Shown here: in pieces, positions 6,888 to 14,165 of the stretch
Position numbering within the stretch: position 1 is the first letter of the stretch
How the letters are laid out: each line of letters opens with the position of its first letter
DNA from: Syntrophomonas sp. UBA1376
GTDB taxonomy: Bacteria; Bacillota; Syntrophomonadia; Syntrophomonadales; Syntrophomonadaceae
Reading direction: 5' to 3'
Assembly: GCA_002305535.1 (NCBI GenBank)
Contig: DBRE01000075.1
Location: 18,126 to 44,318 of the forward strand
DNA: 26,193 bases
The notes under the pieces: generated by a model
Database searches by the model: none
Told to the model about the DNA's origin: nothing
What the model saw: the letters and a program-made list of their open reading frames with translations, nothing else
Program-made: the position numbers and the translations under genes

Positions 6888-8387
6888 TTGAATAATTCTA
6901 TTTTGGCCCAACACGAGAGACGGGTAAACCAAAATGTTAGCGTGGCTGTAATCGTTGCGGCATTACTGTTCTTTGTGCTGCTGCTTTTGGTTAAGCAGGT
7001 CGGATACTATCGCAGCTCCGTGCTTCTTTATGGTGCCATAATCACATTCTTGGTTAGATTTTTGCATAATTCACGTTATGCTTATCTTGGCAAGTATCTT
7101 TACACTTTAATTTATGCGTGCGCCATACAAGGGTTGTACATAGCTTTGGGAACTTCGGGAGTGGGTGTAGTATTTGCTTACTTTTTAGGTTTGGTCATTG
7201 TTGCTATGTATTTCGACCGTTCCGTAGTCTTGTTTTACGGACTTATTGTTTTGATAATGAACGGGATCTGTGCGGTTATGATTCCCATCATTTATGTCAA
7301 TAATTATGCCTTGATGAGTTGGATATTTATCATCGTGCTATTTGTGGCATCTTCAGCAACAGCTCTAGTTTTGAGCCAAACGGCCTCTGAACTGATTCTT
7401 CTGGCTGTAGAAAAGCAAAATCAGGCTGATCAAATGACTGCCAACTTAACTCATACTCTGGAAGAAGTAGCTCGCTATGCGGAGGAATCCTCCTCCATCG
7501 CCGCTAATCTTTTGGATCAGAGCCACAACATCGTATCCGGTATGGAAGAGAATACAGCTTCTACCCAGGAGATTGCCGCAGGTATGCAGGAAGTATCTGC
7601 TTCTTCCCAGCAGATAATTGCCTCAGCACAAGAGATTTCTTCTATGTTGAACGATTTGACCGAAAAAGCTGCCCAAGGAAATCAGCAGGCTCAGGATATT
7701 GAAAAACGGGCTTTGAACATACAAGCCGATGCCGATAAGGCGAAAAACAATACCCTGGGAATGTATCAAGATATACAAGACCGAGTACAGCAGGCCATGG
7801 AAGAAGCCCGAGTAGTAGACCAAATATCCGGACTGGCGCAGAATATTGCTGGCATAGCTGACCAGACTAATCTGTTAGCACTCAATGCAGCTATTGAAGC
7901 AGCTCGTGCAGGCGAACATGGACGGGGTTTTGCGGTAGTAGCCGAGGAGGTGCGCAAACTTGCGGAAGATTCAGCTTCAGCAGTGAATAGTATCCAGACT
8001 CTAACTCGGCAGGTTCAGGTGGCACTGGAAAATCTACTGGAGAACACCAGCAGTATCCTCGAATTCATAAATAAGGATATTATTAGCGATTACAATGTTA
8101 TGAGTGACATAGGTGTTCAATACAAGGACGATAGTAATCTATTTTTCCAATTGACCCATCTCTTTAATGAACAAATAGAAAAGATAACTTTGTCGATGCG
8201 GGAGATTAATTCGGCTTTTGAATCTGTCTCCAGTATCATTCAGCAGTCGGCATTGGGAACCCAGGAAATATCTCTGGCCAGCGAAGCAGCTACAAAGGCT
8301 TCTGAGGCTATTAATGAGGAGTGTCAGAAGTTGGTGGAGGGATCGGGTAAACTGGATGCCTTAGTGGCTGAGTTCAAAGGGCAATAA
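6888..8387 (+). CDS. Methyl-accepting chemotaxis protein with six-TM N-terminus
   Basis: A 499-aa chemoreceptor. Residues about 17-162 are strongly hydrophobic and break into about six membrane segments with short loops; there is no large extracellular domain and no visible HAMP. The rest is a long coiled coil with the CheA/CheW-binding hairpin tip at about 323-362 (IADQTNLLALNAAIEAARAG, then EHGRGFAVVAEEVRKLAEDS). It should signal to CheA; the stimulus may be sensed by the membrane part itself, or in the membrane. TTG start at 6888, 7 nt after AGGGGGGAG. The next gene, 126 bp downstream, is a c-di-GMP enzyme, so the pair may link motility and second-messenger output. No terminator is seen between them. 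Confidence 0.93.
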   Translation: MNNSILAQHERRVNQNVSVAVIVAALLFFVLLLLVKQVGYYRSSVLLYGAIITFLVRFLHNSRYAYLGKYLYTLIYACAIQGLYIALGTSGVGVVFAYFLGLVIVAMYFDRSVVLFYGLIVLIMNGICAVMIPIIYVNNYALMSWIFIIVLFVASSATALVLSQTASELILLAVEKQNQADQMTANLTHTLEEVARYAEESSSIAANLLDQSHNIVSGMEENTASTQEIAAGMQEVSASSQQIIASAQEISSMLNDLTEKAAQGNQQAQDIEKRALNIQADADKAKNNTLGMYQDIQDRVQQAMEEARVVDQISGLAQNIAGIADQTNLLALNAAIEAARAGEHGRGFAVVAEEVRKLAEDSASAVNSIQTLTRQVQVALENLLENTSSILEFINKDIISDYNVMSDIGVQYKDDSNLFFQLTHLFNEQIEKITLSMREINSAFESVSSIIQQSALGTQEISLASEAATKASEAINEECQKLVEGSGKLDALVAEFKGQ

Positions 8388-8513
8388 GAAAGGTTAGTAC
8401 TATTGGTGTATCTGATACTAAGGGGATGAATTTTCATAGATACAAAGGATTTTTGTCGCAGCTGGACGAATATCATTGAATAGTTTTCCTGAAAAACTGA
8501 CAGGAGTTTAGCG

Positions 8514-10982
8514 ATGAAGACTATTGGCCTCCGTCTAGCACTATATTTTGGCTTGACCATCCTTCTGGCTTGCGTGGGTATTGGTGTATTTGCTATCAGT
8601 TATTCATCTTATATTCTGGAAGAAGCAGCAGAAAGGACTCTCCCAGTGTATGGGAATGGAACTGCTCGCCTAGTAGAAAACTCCCTCAAAACTCAGCTGG
8701 CCACCTTGGACACAATAGCGCAGCGGAATGTGATTCGCGAACTCAACTGGCCGGAGCAGAAGTCAGCTTTGAGCAAAGAAGTTGACCGCCTGGGTTATCT
8801 CCATATGGGGTTTGCCAGACCGGACGGACAACTCATGACCACCAACGATACTACCGTGGATATAAGTAACCAATCCTTCTTCTTACAAGCACTGGAGGGC
8901 AGATCAGTTATCGCCCCATACCAGGACACTTCTGAAAATACCATAATGCTAGGTTCGCCGGTAATAGATCATAATGATAACATAGTGGGTGTGTTGATCG
9001 CCGCCATGGAATGGCGCAAATTTAACGACACCGTGGCCGGAATTGAGTTGGGTAGCGGCTCGCCTTTTATAATTGATAATCAAGGCCAAGTAATTGCCCA
9101 TCCCGATTATGATGAGGTGCTCCACCAGGTCAATCTGATCCAACGGGCTGAATACGATGATGATTATCGTGATTTAGCTGATTTCCTGAGCAACAGTATC
9201 ATTGAGGGAACGGGAAGAGGTCACTTCAGACTGGCTGGTGAAGAATACTACGCCGCAGTGGACCCTCTAGGTATCAATGACTGGTTTGTAGTAGTGGAAG
9301 TACCTCGTGCTGAGGTAATGGCACCGTTAAATGATTTATATAAGGTCTTGTTTGTAATTACCGTGCTTCTCCTATTTCTCGGTCTGATGATAGCTTATTT
9401 GGCTAGCAGACAGATTGCCTTTCCGATTCGTCATATTTCGCAGCATTATGCCCGAATGGCCTCAGGGGATTTTAGTGGAACATTGGATGTTGGGTTGCAA
9501 AAACGTCGCGATGAAATAGGAGAACTAGCCCGGGGTTATCAGCAGATCAGCCGCAGTCTTAATCGAACCATCACAGAATTGGAGGCAAGTGAACAGCGTT
9601 TTCGCATGATAACGGAGAACATGGTGGATTTGGTGTCTCTTACCGATTTGAATGGTTACATGCAGTATGTTAGTCCTTCTCATGAAAGCATCACTGGTTG
9701 GAAAGTGCGACATATAGTAGGCCGATGTGTTTTCGATTCTATGCATCCCGATGATGTTGAAACCGCTCGGAGACTTTATGATAATATCGTCAGGAGCAAG
9801 CGACCTGGGACTGGAATTTACCGGATCATGCGAGCTGACGGAGAATATCGGTGGCTGGAGACAGTAGGCAAACCCTTGCTGGACGCCCGGGGAAAGGTAG
9901 TCTCTATGATCGCTGCCTCTCGTGATATTCATGAACGCCGCCAAAGTGAAGAACAGATACGTTACATGATTGAACACGACACCTTGACCGGACTCTATAA
10001 TCGCAGGTACTTTGAAAACCAAATGCAGTTATTAGATGAGCAGCTGCTAGTTCCGGTCAGTCTGATCATTTGCGATATAGATGGCCTCAAATTCGTCAAT
10101 GATACTCTGGGTCACCAAGCTGGCGATGAATTACTGTTGACCGCAGCAGAGATAGTCAGTAATGCTGCTCCCGAAGAAAGTGTTGTAGCCAGGATCGGCG
10201 GAGACGAACTCGGCATTCTGCTCCCCAATTACTCAGCTGAACCAGCCAACTATATAGCTGACAATATTCGCAAAGCTATTGCCAACCATAATGCCTCCAA
10301 CTCCAATATTTTAAGTATGTCGATTGGCACTGCAGGCCGAGATACACCTGATTTAAGTATGGCGTTTGTATTTAAGGAAGCTAATCAACAGATGGATCGG
10401 GAAAAGCTGCTTCATAACCAGAGTGCGCGCAGTGCGGTGGTAGATGTAGTCATGAGTGCCCTGGAGGCCCGTGATTTTGTTACCGAGGGACATACTGATC
10501 GCCTACAGGATTTGTCCACTGCCATTGCCCGTAAGTTGGATTGGTCAGAAAGCCGCATAAATGCTCTAACCCTGTTTGCTCGTTTTCATGACATTGGCAA
10601 GGTAGGAGTGCCTGATGCTATTCTGTTTAAGGAAGGCCGTTTGACTCCTGAGGAATATGAAGAAATGAAAAAGCATAGTGAAATAGGCTTTCGGATAGCC
10701 CAATCATCACCCGATCTGGTTCATATCGCGGACTTCGTACTCAAACATCATGAGTGGTGGGACGGTGGCGGTTATCCCCTGGGACTAAAGGGGGAGGATA
10801 TTCCTTTGGAATGCCGCATTGTAGCGGTAGCTGATGCTTATGATGCTATGAATAGCGATCGTCCCTACCGTCAGGCTTTGCAACATGATGAGATCATAAG
10901 AGAGTTACGAGAGGGCTCAGGTTCCCAGTTTGATCCAACCATCATAAAAATCTTCCTGCAAATACTAGGTGAGGACGACTAA
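8514..10982 (+). CDS. dCache-HAMP-PAS-GGDEF-HD-GYP c-di-GMP signalling protein
   Basis: An 822-aa membrane sensor. TM1 is about 7-29; residues 35-278 are extracellular and look like a double-Cache ligand domain; TM2 is about 279-298; HAMP about 303-355; PAS about 362-478 (ending SRDIHERRQSEEQ); GGDEF about 487-640; HD-GYP about 643-818. The cyclase signature reads RIGGDELGIL (GGDEL at 562-566), a Leu variant of GGDEF, with D521 as the first metal-site Asp. The usual RxxD inhibitory site is replaced by PEES. The HD-GYP half is complete: H692-D693 in HDIGKVG, and HHEWWDGGGYP at 745-755. It could make and degrade c-di-GMP according to an extracellular small molecule; hydrolysis is the safer prediction. 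ATG at 8514 with AGGAG 7 nt upstream. A strong terminator follows. Confidence 0.93.
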   Translation: MKTIGLRLALYFGLTILLACVGIGVFAISYSSYILEEAAERTLPVYGNGTARLVENSLKTQLATLDTIAQRNVIRELNWPEQKSALSKEVDRLGYLHMGFARPDGQLMTTNDTTVDISNQSFFLQALEGRSVIAPYQDTSENTIMLGSPVIDHNDNIVGVLIAAMEWRKFNDTVAGIELGSGSPFIIDNQGQVIAHPDYDEVLHQVNLIQRAEYDDDYRDLADFLSNSIIEGTGRGHFRLAGEEYYAAVDPLGINDWFVVVEVPRAEVMAPLNDLYKVLFVITVLLLFLGLMIAYLASRQIAFPIRHISQHYARMASGDFSGTLDVGLQKRRDEIGELARGYQQISRSLNRTITELEASEQRFRMITENMVDLVSLTDLNGYMQYVSPSHESITGWKVRHIVGRCVFDSMHPDDVETARRLYDNIVRSKRPGTGIYRIMRADGEYRWLETVGKPLLDARGKVVSMIAASRDIHERRQSEEQIRYMIEHDTLTGLYNRRYFENQMQLLDEQLLVPVSLIICDIDGLKFVNDTLGHQAGDELLLTAAEIVSNAAPEESVVARIGGDELGILLPNYSAEPANYIADNIRKAIANHNASNSNILSMSIGTAGRDTPDLSMAFVFKEANQQMDREKLLHNQSARSAVVDVVMSALEARDFVTEGHTDRLQDLSTAIARKLDWSESRINALTLFARFHDIGKVGVPDAILFKEGRLTPEEYEEMKKHSEIGFRIAQSSPDLVHIADFVLKHHEWWDGGGYPLGLKGEDIPLECRIVAVADAYDAMNSDRPYRQALQHDEIIRELREGSGSQFDPTIIKIFLQILGEDD

Positions 10983-10988
10983 ACAAAG

Positions 10989-11020
10989 AAATCCCGGTTT
11001 TTAACCGGGATTTATCTTTT
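10989..11020. terminator. Bidirectional terminator between the GGDEF/HD-GYP gene and the YvrJ gene
   Basis: AAATCCCGGTT (10989-10999) pairs perfectly with AACCGGGATTT (11003-11013) around a 3-nt loop. It is followed by ATCTTTT on the plus strand and by CTTTGTTT on the minus strand. It sits between convergent genes and can serve both. Confidence 0.85.
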
Positions 11021-11222
11021 ACGAAGGCGTATATATTGAAGGGGATTCCTCCCGGCCGATATCAGGCAAAGGGGGAATACAAAGACCGGTGAGTACTGCC
11101 TCGCGAAGCTGGTGTATTGCACCGGTAAGTTCTTTCAACTGGTTTTCGATACGAATCAAAAGATAGGTAGCTACCACCATAGGAAAACCAACGTTGGCAG
11201 CCAGATTCAGCAGTTCACTCAT
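11019..11222 (-). CDS. YvrJ family small membrane protein
   Basis: A 67-aa protein. NLAANVGFPMVVATYLLIRI near residues 6-25 is a single membrane segment, followed by a charged amphipathic helix (ENQLKELTGAIHQLREAV) and a proline-rich tail. This is the layout of YvrJ-family (PF12841) proteins, which are found in Firmicutes and have no known function. The ATG at 11222 follows AAAGGAGGCAACTTGC. It is the last gene of the DUF1659-DUF2922-YvrJ set but is separated from DUF2922 by a strong hairpin, so it may be expressed less than the other two. The tail is longer than in typical members of about 50 aa. Confidence 0.85.
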   Translation of the reverse strand: MSELLNLAANVGFPMVVATYLLIRIENQLKELTGAIHQLREAVLTGLCIPPLPDIGREESPSIYTPS

Positions 11223-11248
11223 GCAAGTTGCCTCCTTTTCACTGAAAT

Positions 11249-11275
11249 AAATACGGGGCTTGACGCCCCGTATTT
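11249..11275 (-). terminator. Hairpin between the DUF2922 and YvrJ genes (internal terminator or attenuator)
   Basis: AAATACGGGGC (11249-11259) pairs perfectly with GCCCCGTATTT (11265-11275) around a 5-nt loop. On the minus strand the following bases are ATTTCAGT, a weak T-tract, so readthrough into the YvrJ gene is plausible. Confidence 0.65.
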
Positions 11276-11279
11276 CAGA

Positions 11280-11504
11280 TTAGCTCAAATCCAATTCGGT
11301 AGTCTCACTAACGACGATTTTAGCCGCTGATTTCCCGGTAAACTCTCCACCTGATCCAGAAAAGATATTGCTGGCAACAATCTGGTTCATAGCAGCGGAT
11401 ACCTCAGCCGGGGTCAGATCTTCCCGAGCTTCATAAACCCTCATACGATGGTTGCGGCCCAGTTCCGTGGTAAAATCCATCTGCAGCACTCTTTGAATAG
11501 CCAT
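11280..11504 (-). CDS. DUF2922 family small protein
   Basis: A 74-aa protein, soluble, with no signal peptide. The pattern MDFTTELGRNHRMRVYEARE, then DLTPAEVSAAMNQIVASNIF and a short C-terminal beta-rich stretch, matches DUF2922 (PF11148), a Firmicutes family of unknown function. The ATG at 11504 has AAAGGAGG 8 nt upstream. It lies 37 bp after the DUF1659 gene on the same strand. DUF2922 and DUF1659 genes are repeatedly neighbours in Clostridia and Bacilli (family knowledge), which suggests that they act together. Confidence 0.85.
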   Translation of the reverse strand: MAIQRVLQMDFTTELGRNHRMRVYEAREDLTPAEVSAAMNQIVASNIFSGSGGEFTGKSAAKIVVSETTELDLS

Positions 11505-11541
11505 GTGCTAATCCTCCTTTCCCTAGTGTTTTCATCTTCTC

Positions 11542-11766
11542 TTAGGCGTTGGTTAGTTCAACGGTATCCTGACGATGGATAGCCAAAGCAGTTCGATCTT
11601 GCAGATCCAGAATGACCTGGGCTACTTGGTAGACATTGTCATCGAGAGCCTCGGGTTTTACATCTCCATAGGCGCGGTTGCGGATCAACTGTTGACCAGA
11701 AGATCCAATACCATTATCCAGGACTAGAACTAATTCACTGTTTACAGGGGTAGTAGTGACAGCCAT
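11542..11766 (-). CDS. DUF1659 family small protein
   Basis: A 74-aa protein beginning MAVTTTPVNSELVLVLDNGI. The GxxxxRNRAYGDVKPEALDDNVYQVAQ stretch in its middle and the C-terminal IHRQDTVELTNA match DUF1659 (PF07872), of unknown function. The frame continues upstream to 11862, but AAAGGAGGTG lies 5 nt before the ATG at 11766, which fixes the start. First gene of the three-gene set; a promoter is visible at 11819-11847. Confidence 0.85.
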   Translation of the reverse strand: MAVTTTPVNSELVLVLDNGIGSSGQQLIRNRAYGDVKPEALDDNVYQVAQVILDLQDRTALAIHRQDTVELTNA

Positions 11767-11818
11767 GGTGACACCTCCTTTCAGATATGGGGCTTCGGAT
11801 CCGTGAGCCTGATTGGAT

Positions 11819-11847
11819 TGTATATAATAGGCAGGTGGTTTTTCCAA
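11819..11847 (-). promoter_or_regulatory. Sigma-A-like promoter of the DUF1659-DUF2922-YvrJ set
   Basis: On the minus strand TTGGAA (11847-11842), a 17-bp spacer and TATACA (11824-11819) lie about 50 bp upstream of the DUF1659 start. Each hexamer matches the consensus at 4 of 6 positions. TATTAT within the spacer is an alternative -10. Confidence 0.45.
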
Positions 11848-12180
11848 AGACGTGGATGGCACCGATGGGGCTGGTTAAGAACCGGATATTAAAAGGAATG
11901 CTGTCAGAAGGCCGTCAAGGCGAAAAAGCGGCTGGGTTAGACTTCCAAAATGGGTTTTGGATAAAACCGTCTGTTTCGCCTGACACTTTTTCCTGTCATT
12001 CTGAACGATAGTGAAGAATCTAGTTGGTTGGAAACCCAAGATACGGACTTTCGAAAAAGATCCTTTGTCGCCTGTGGCTCCTCAGGATGGCATTTATGAT
12101 GCTTTTTCAGGGTTTCGAACCTTTCCCCTGTGTCCTGTGCTGTCCCTCCTGGATCCGGCAAAAAAATTTTACTCACATTA
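11848..12180. other. Intergenic stretch without a supported gene
   Basis: Between the divergent promoters of the DUF1659 set and the DUF5320 cluster I see only a diverged copy of the dispersed repeat (11994-12092). Short open frames here have no ribosome binding site and overlap the repeat. Confidence 0.6.
11994..12092 (+). repeat. Dispersed palindromic repeat, copy 3 (diverged)
   Basis: It starts TGTCATTCTGAACGATAGTG and ends CTCAGGATGGCA, with AAGAATCT and AAAGATCCTTTG inside. The middle is longer than in copies 1 and 2 and differs in sequence. Same orientation as the other copies. Confidence 0.7.
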
Positions 12181-12210
12181 TTGACATATGCCCATTACGA
12201 GCATTACAAT
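12181..12210 (+). promoter_or_regulatory. Sigma-A promoter of the DUF5320/ORP-like cluster
   Basis: A perfect -35 TTGACA (12181-12186), an 18-bp spacer and TACAAT (12205-12210; 5 of 6). The predicted transcription start is about 12217. The -35 overlaps the left CATATG site (12183-12193). Confidence 0.75.
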
Positions 12211-12229
12211 TTGAATAGGGCATATGTCC
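12183..12229 (+). promoter_or_regulatory. Paired CATATG-centred operator candidate around the promoter
   Basis: GACATATGCCC (12183-12193) is repeated in inverted form as GGGCATATGTC (12218-12228), perfect over 11 bp. Each half is itself a near-palindrome centred on CATATG; the right one reads GGGCATATGTCC. The centres are about 35 bp apart. One site overlaps the -35, the other the start of the transcript just before the ribosome binding site. This is the geometry of a repressor pair, but no regulator is identified in the window. Confidence 0.55.
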
Positions 12230-12245
12230 GAAAGGAGGTATGGAG

Positions 12246-12515
12246 ATGCCAGGAAGAAATGGAACTGGACCTATGGGATCGGGGCCTGCAACAGGCCGTG
12301 GAATGGGTTATTGTGGTATGAATCGCCCCGGTTTTAGGGGAGTGAAAGGCGGGGGATGGTTTGGCATGGGCAGAGGCAGAAGGGGAGGATTTGGTTTCGG
12401 ATTTCCCCGGGGAGTATATGCCAGTGGACACCAGATCGCTGATCTAAAAGATTATCAGCGTTATCTACAGGAAGAACTTGACTATATAAACGGTCAGTTG
12501 AACCAGGAAGAGTAA
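12246..12515 (+). CDS. DUF5320 family glycine-rich small protein
   Basis: An 89-aa protein. The N-terminal half starts MPGRNGTGPMGSGPATGRGM, is rich in Gly, Arg and Met and holds one Cys (GMGYCGMNRP). The C-terminal end is a short predicted coiled coil (DLKDYQRYLQEELDYINGQL). This is the DUF5320 (PF17253) pattern, often found beside NifX-like and MinD-ferredoxin genes. The function is unknown. An upstream in-frame ATG at 12240 is too close to AAAGGAGG (12231-12238), so the ATG at 12246 is chosen. First gene of the cluster. Confidence 0.85.
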   Translation: MPGRNGTGPMGSGPATGRGMGYCGMNRPGFRGVKGGGWFGMGRGRRGGFGFGFPRGVYASGHQIADLKDYQRYLQEELDYINGQLNQEE

Positions 12516-12526
12516 TTAGTGTTATC

Positions 12527-12552
12527 GGGGATGGTCTTCAAGGACTATCCCC
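12527..12552 (+). promoter_or_regulatory. Intercistronic hairpin between DUF5320 and the first NifX-like gene
   Basis: GGGGATGGTC (12527-12536) pairs with GACTATCCCC (12543-12552), with one G-U pair and a 6-nt loop. There is no T-run after it, so a processing or stability element is likelier than a terminator. Confidence 0.5.
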
Positions 12553-12587
12553 AACTAGCCACTTAAAGAGCTATGGGAGGATAAGCA

Positions 12588-12938
12588 ATGAGTAAGATAG
12601 CAGTCTGTGCTGCTGGAGAATCATTAAACTCGACTGTAGATGGCAGATTTGGTCGCTGTGCTTACTTGATATTATGGGATGAGGACAATAAGTCTTTTAA
12701 AAGCATTCCCAATGAGGCTGCCCAACGGGCTCATGGTTCAGGAACCTCTACAGCACAGCTTTTGGTCAGCGAAGGTGTCAAGAGTTTGCTGGTGGGTCGT
12801 ATTGGCCCCAAAGCTTTTGAGGTCATGAACAAGGGAGGGATCAAAGTCTACCAGGCTGAAGAAGGTCAATCAGTACAAATGGTTTTAGATGCATGCCTGC
12901 AAGGGGATTTAGAGGAAATACTCAAACCTAATAATTAA
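12588..12938 (+). CDS. Nitro_FeMo-Co (NifB/NifX/ORP-like) family protein, first paralogue
   Basis: A 116-aa single-domain protein of the dinitrogenase iron-molybdenum cofactor family (PF02579; MTH1175, TM1290, NafY core, Desulfovibrio ORP). The RNase H-like fold is signalled by DGRFGRCAYLILWD near residues 18-31, the HGSGTSTAQLL stretch and VKSLLVGRIGPKAFEVMNKG. Members bind metal-sulfur clusters in nitrogen fixation or, as in ORP, a Mo-Cu cluster. No nif structural gene is in the window, so a nitrogenase role is not implied. GGGAGG lies 9 nt before the ATG. Second gene of the cluster. Confidence 0.88.
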   Translation: MSKIAVCAAGESLNSTVDGRFGRCAYLILWDEDNKSFKSIPNEAAQRAHGSGTSTAQLLVSEGVKSLLVGRIGPKAFEVMNKGGIKVYQAEEGQSVQMVLDACLQGDLEEILKPNN

Positions 12939-12960
12939 GAACTGAAAGGGGAAAACATTT

Positions 12961-13308
12961 ATGCTGATCGCGATGCCTAAAGAAGGCAGTATGGTTTGCC
13001 AACATTTTGGTCACTGTGAGCAATTTGCTATGTATGATACTGATACTAAGCAGTGGATCCTCGTGGATAGTCCTGGTCATGTACCGGGTGCATTACCCGA
13101 GTTTCTGAAAAAACAGGGAGTACAGGTGGTTATATCTGGAGGTATGGGAGCGAAAGCTCAGCAACTGTTTGCCGCGGAGGGTATCCAGGTCATTGTGGGG
13201 GTAAACGGCAAACTGGAAGATGTGATAGCAGGTTTCTTAAATGATGAACTGGTGAGCACCGGCGAAGTATGTTCCGAGCATGCCCATGCCGTTGACTGCC
13301 ATTCCTAG
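12961..13308 (+). CDS. Nitro_FeMo-Co (NifX/ORP-like) family protein, second paralogue
   Basis: A 115-aa homologue of the preceding protein: CQHFGHCEQFAMYDTD near residues 13-28, then LPEFLKKQGVQVVISGGMGA and FAAEGIQVIVGV. It adds Cys and His at likely metal-contact points (C13, H15, H18, C19) and ends in a Cys/His-rich tail, CSEHAHAVDCHS, that the first paralogue lacks. The tail may bind a metal ion or cluster; this is inference. It lies 22 bp after the first paralogue and 8 bp before the MinD-like gene. AAAGGGG precedes the ATG. Confidence 0.88.
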   Translation: MLIAMPKEGSMVCQHFGHCEQFAMYDTDTKQWILVDSPGHVPGALPEFLKKQGVQVVISGGMGAKAQQLFAAEGIQVIVGVNGKLEDVIAGFLNDELVSTGEVCSEHAHAVDCHS

Positions 13309-13316
13309 GCAGTAAC

Positions 13317-14165
13317 ATGAGTTTGACTATTAGCGTTGCCAGTGGCAAGGGAGGAACCGGAAAAACTCTAGTGGCCACTGCACTTACCCGTATATTAGCA
13401 GATCAGTGTCCTTTAATAATCGATACTGATGTGGAGGAACCTAATGCTGCCCTATTCCTGCCGGTCAGCAACCTGCAGGTAGAACCGGTGCACCGTCTCC
13501 TTCCCGTTATCGATGATGATATGTGTACCTACTGTGGGATTTGCGCTGAGGTTTGTGAATTCGGAGCCCTGACAGTGTTGCCCCAGCAGGTGTTGGTATT
13601 CCCAGAACTATGTCATTCCTGTGGAGCCTGTGCAGGCCTTTGTCCGGAAAGAGCTATTAGCGAAGAGAACAGTTTAATCGGGCAGGTAGAGACCGGATCG
13701 ATCAATGGTATGGGACAACTGGTAGCGGGACGCTTAAACATCGGAGAAAGCCTAAGTCCACCGGTAATAAAAGCGGCCAAAAAGAAACAGGCTGGGGCGG
13801 ATTTGACCATAATTGATTGTCCACCAGGTACTACCTGTCCCATGATCGAGGCGGTTCGCGATAGTGATTACTGCCTGTTGGTGACTGAGCCCACTCCCTT
13901 TGGCAAACATGATCTGGCGCTGGCCTTGGAAGCCTGTAAGCTGCTGGGGGTGGAGGCTGGCATAATTATTAATCGCTGGCAGGGAGAGGATAATGGGATA
14001 ATAGATTTGGCGGAAAGGTTCGGCACGCCTATTCTCGGATACATTCCTTTCAGCTTTGAACTAGCTAAAGCCTATGCGCAAGGCCAGGATCCCCTGAAGG
14101 CCATGCCTGAATTAGGGGGCGTATTGGAAAGAGTGTTCAGACAGATAAAGGAGAGCCGGTCATGA
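13317..14165 (+). CDS. MinD-superfamily P-loop ATPase with inserted 2x[4Fe-4S] ferredoxin domain (first)
   Basis: A 282-aa protein of COG1149. The deviant Walker A GKGGTGKT is at residues 10-17. An inserted bacterial-type ferredoxin has cysteines 70/73/76/80 and 99/102/105/109, enough for two [4Fe-4S] clusters. TIIDCPPGTTCP and the VTEPTPFGKHDL stretch are the switch II and base-binding regions of MinD/Mrp proteins. It is probably a cytoplasmic ATPase that moves or assembles metal clusters or is redox-controlled. In Desulfovibrio, paired genes of this type accompany the ORP complex linked to cell division. The start is only weakly marked (GGCAG upstream) and probably relies on coupling to the gene 8 bp before. 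It overlaps the next gene by 4 bp. Confidence 0.92.
   Translation: MSLTISVASGKGGTGKTLVATALTRILADQCPLIIDTDVEEPNAALFLPVSNLQVEPVHRLLPVIDDDMCTYCGICAEVCEFGALTVLPQQVLVFPELCHSCGACAGLCPERAISEENSLIGQVETGSINGMGQLVAGRLNIGESLSPPVIKAAKKKQAGADLTIIDCPPGTTCPMIEAVRDSDYCLLVTEPTPFGKHDLALALEACKLLGVEAGIIINRWQGEDNGIIDLAERFGTPILGYIPFSFELAKAYAQGQDPLKAMPELGGVLERVFRQIKESRS

Noticed and set aside
12588..13308. Nitrogen-fixation locus
   Set aside because: NifX-like domains alone do not show nitrogen fixation; no nifH, nifD, nifK or nifB is in the window.
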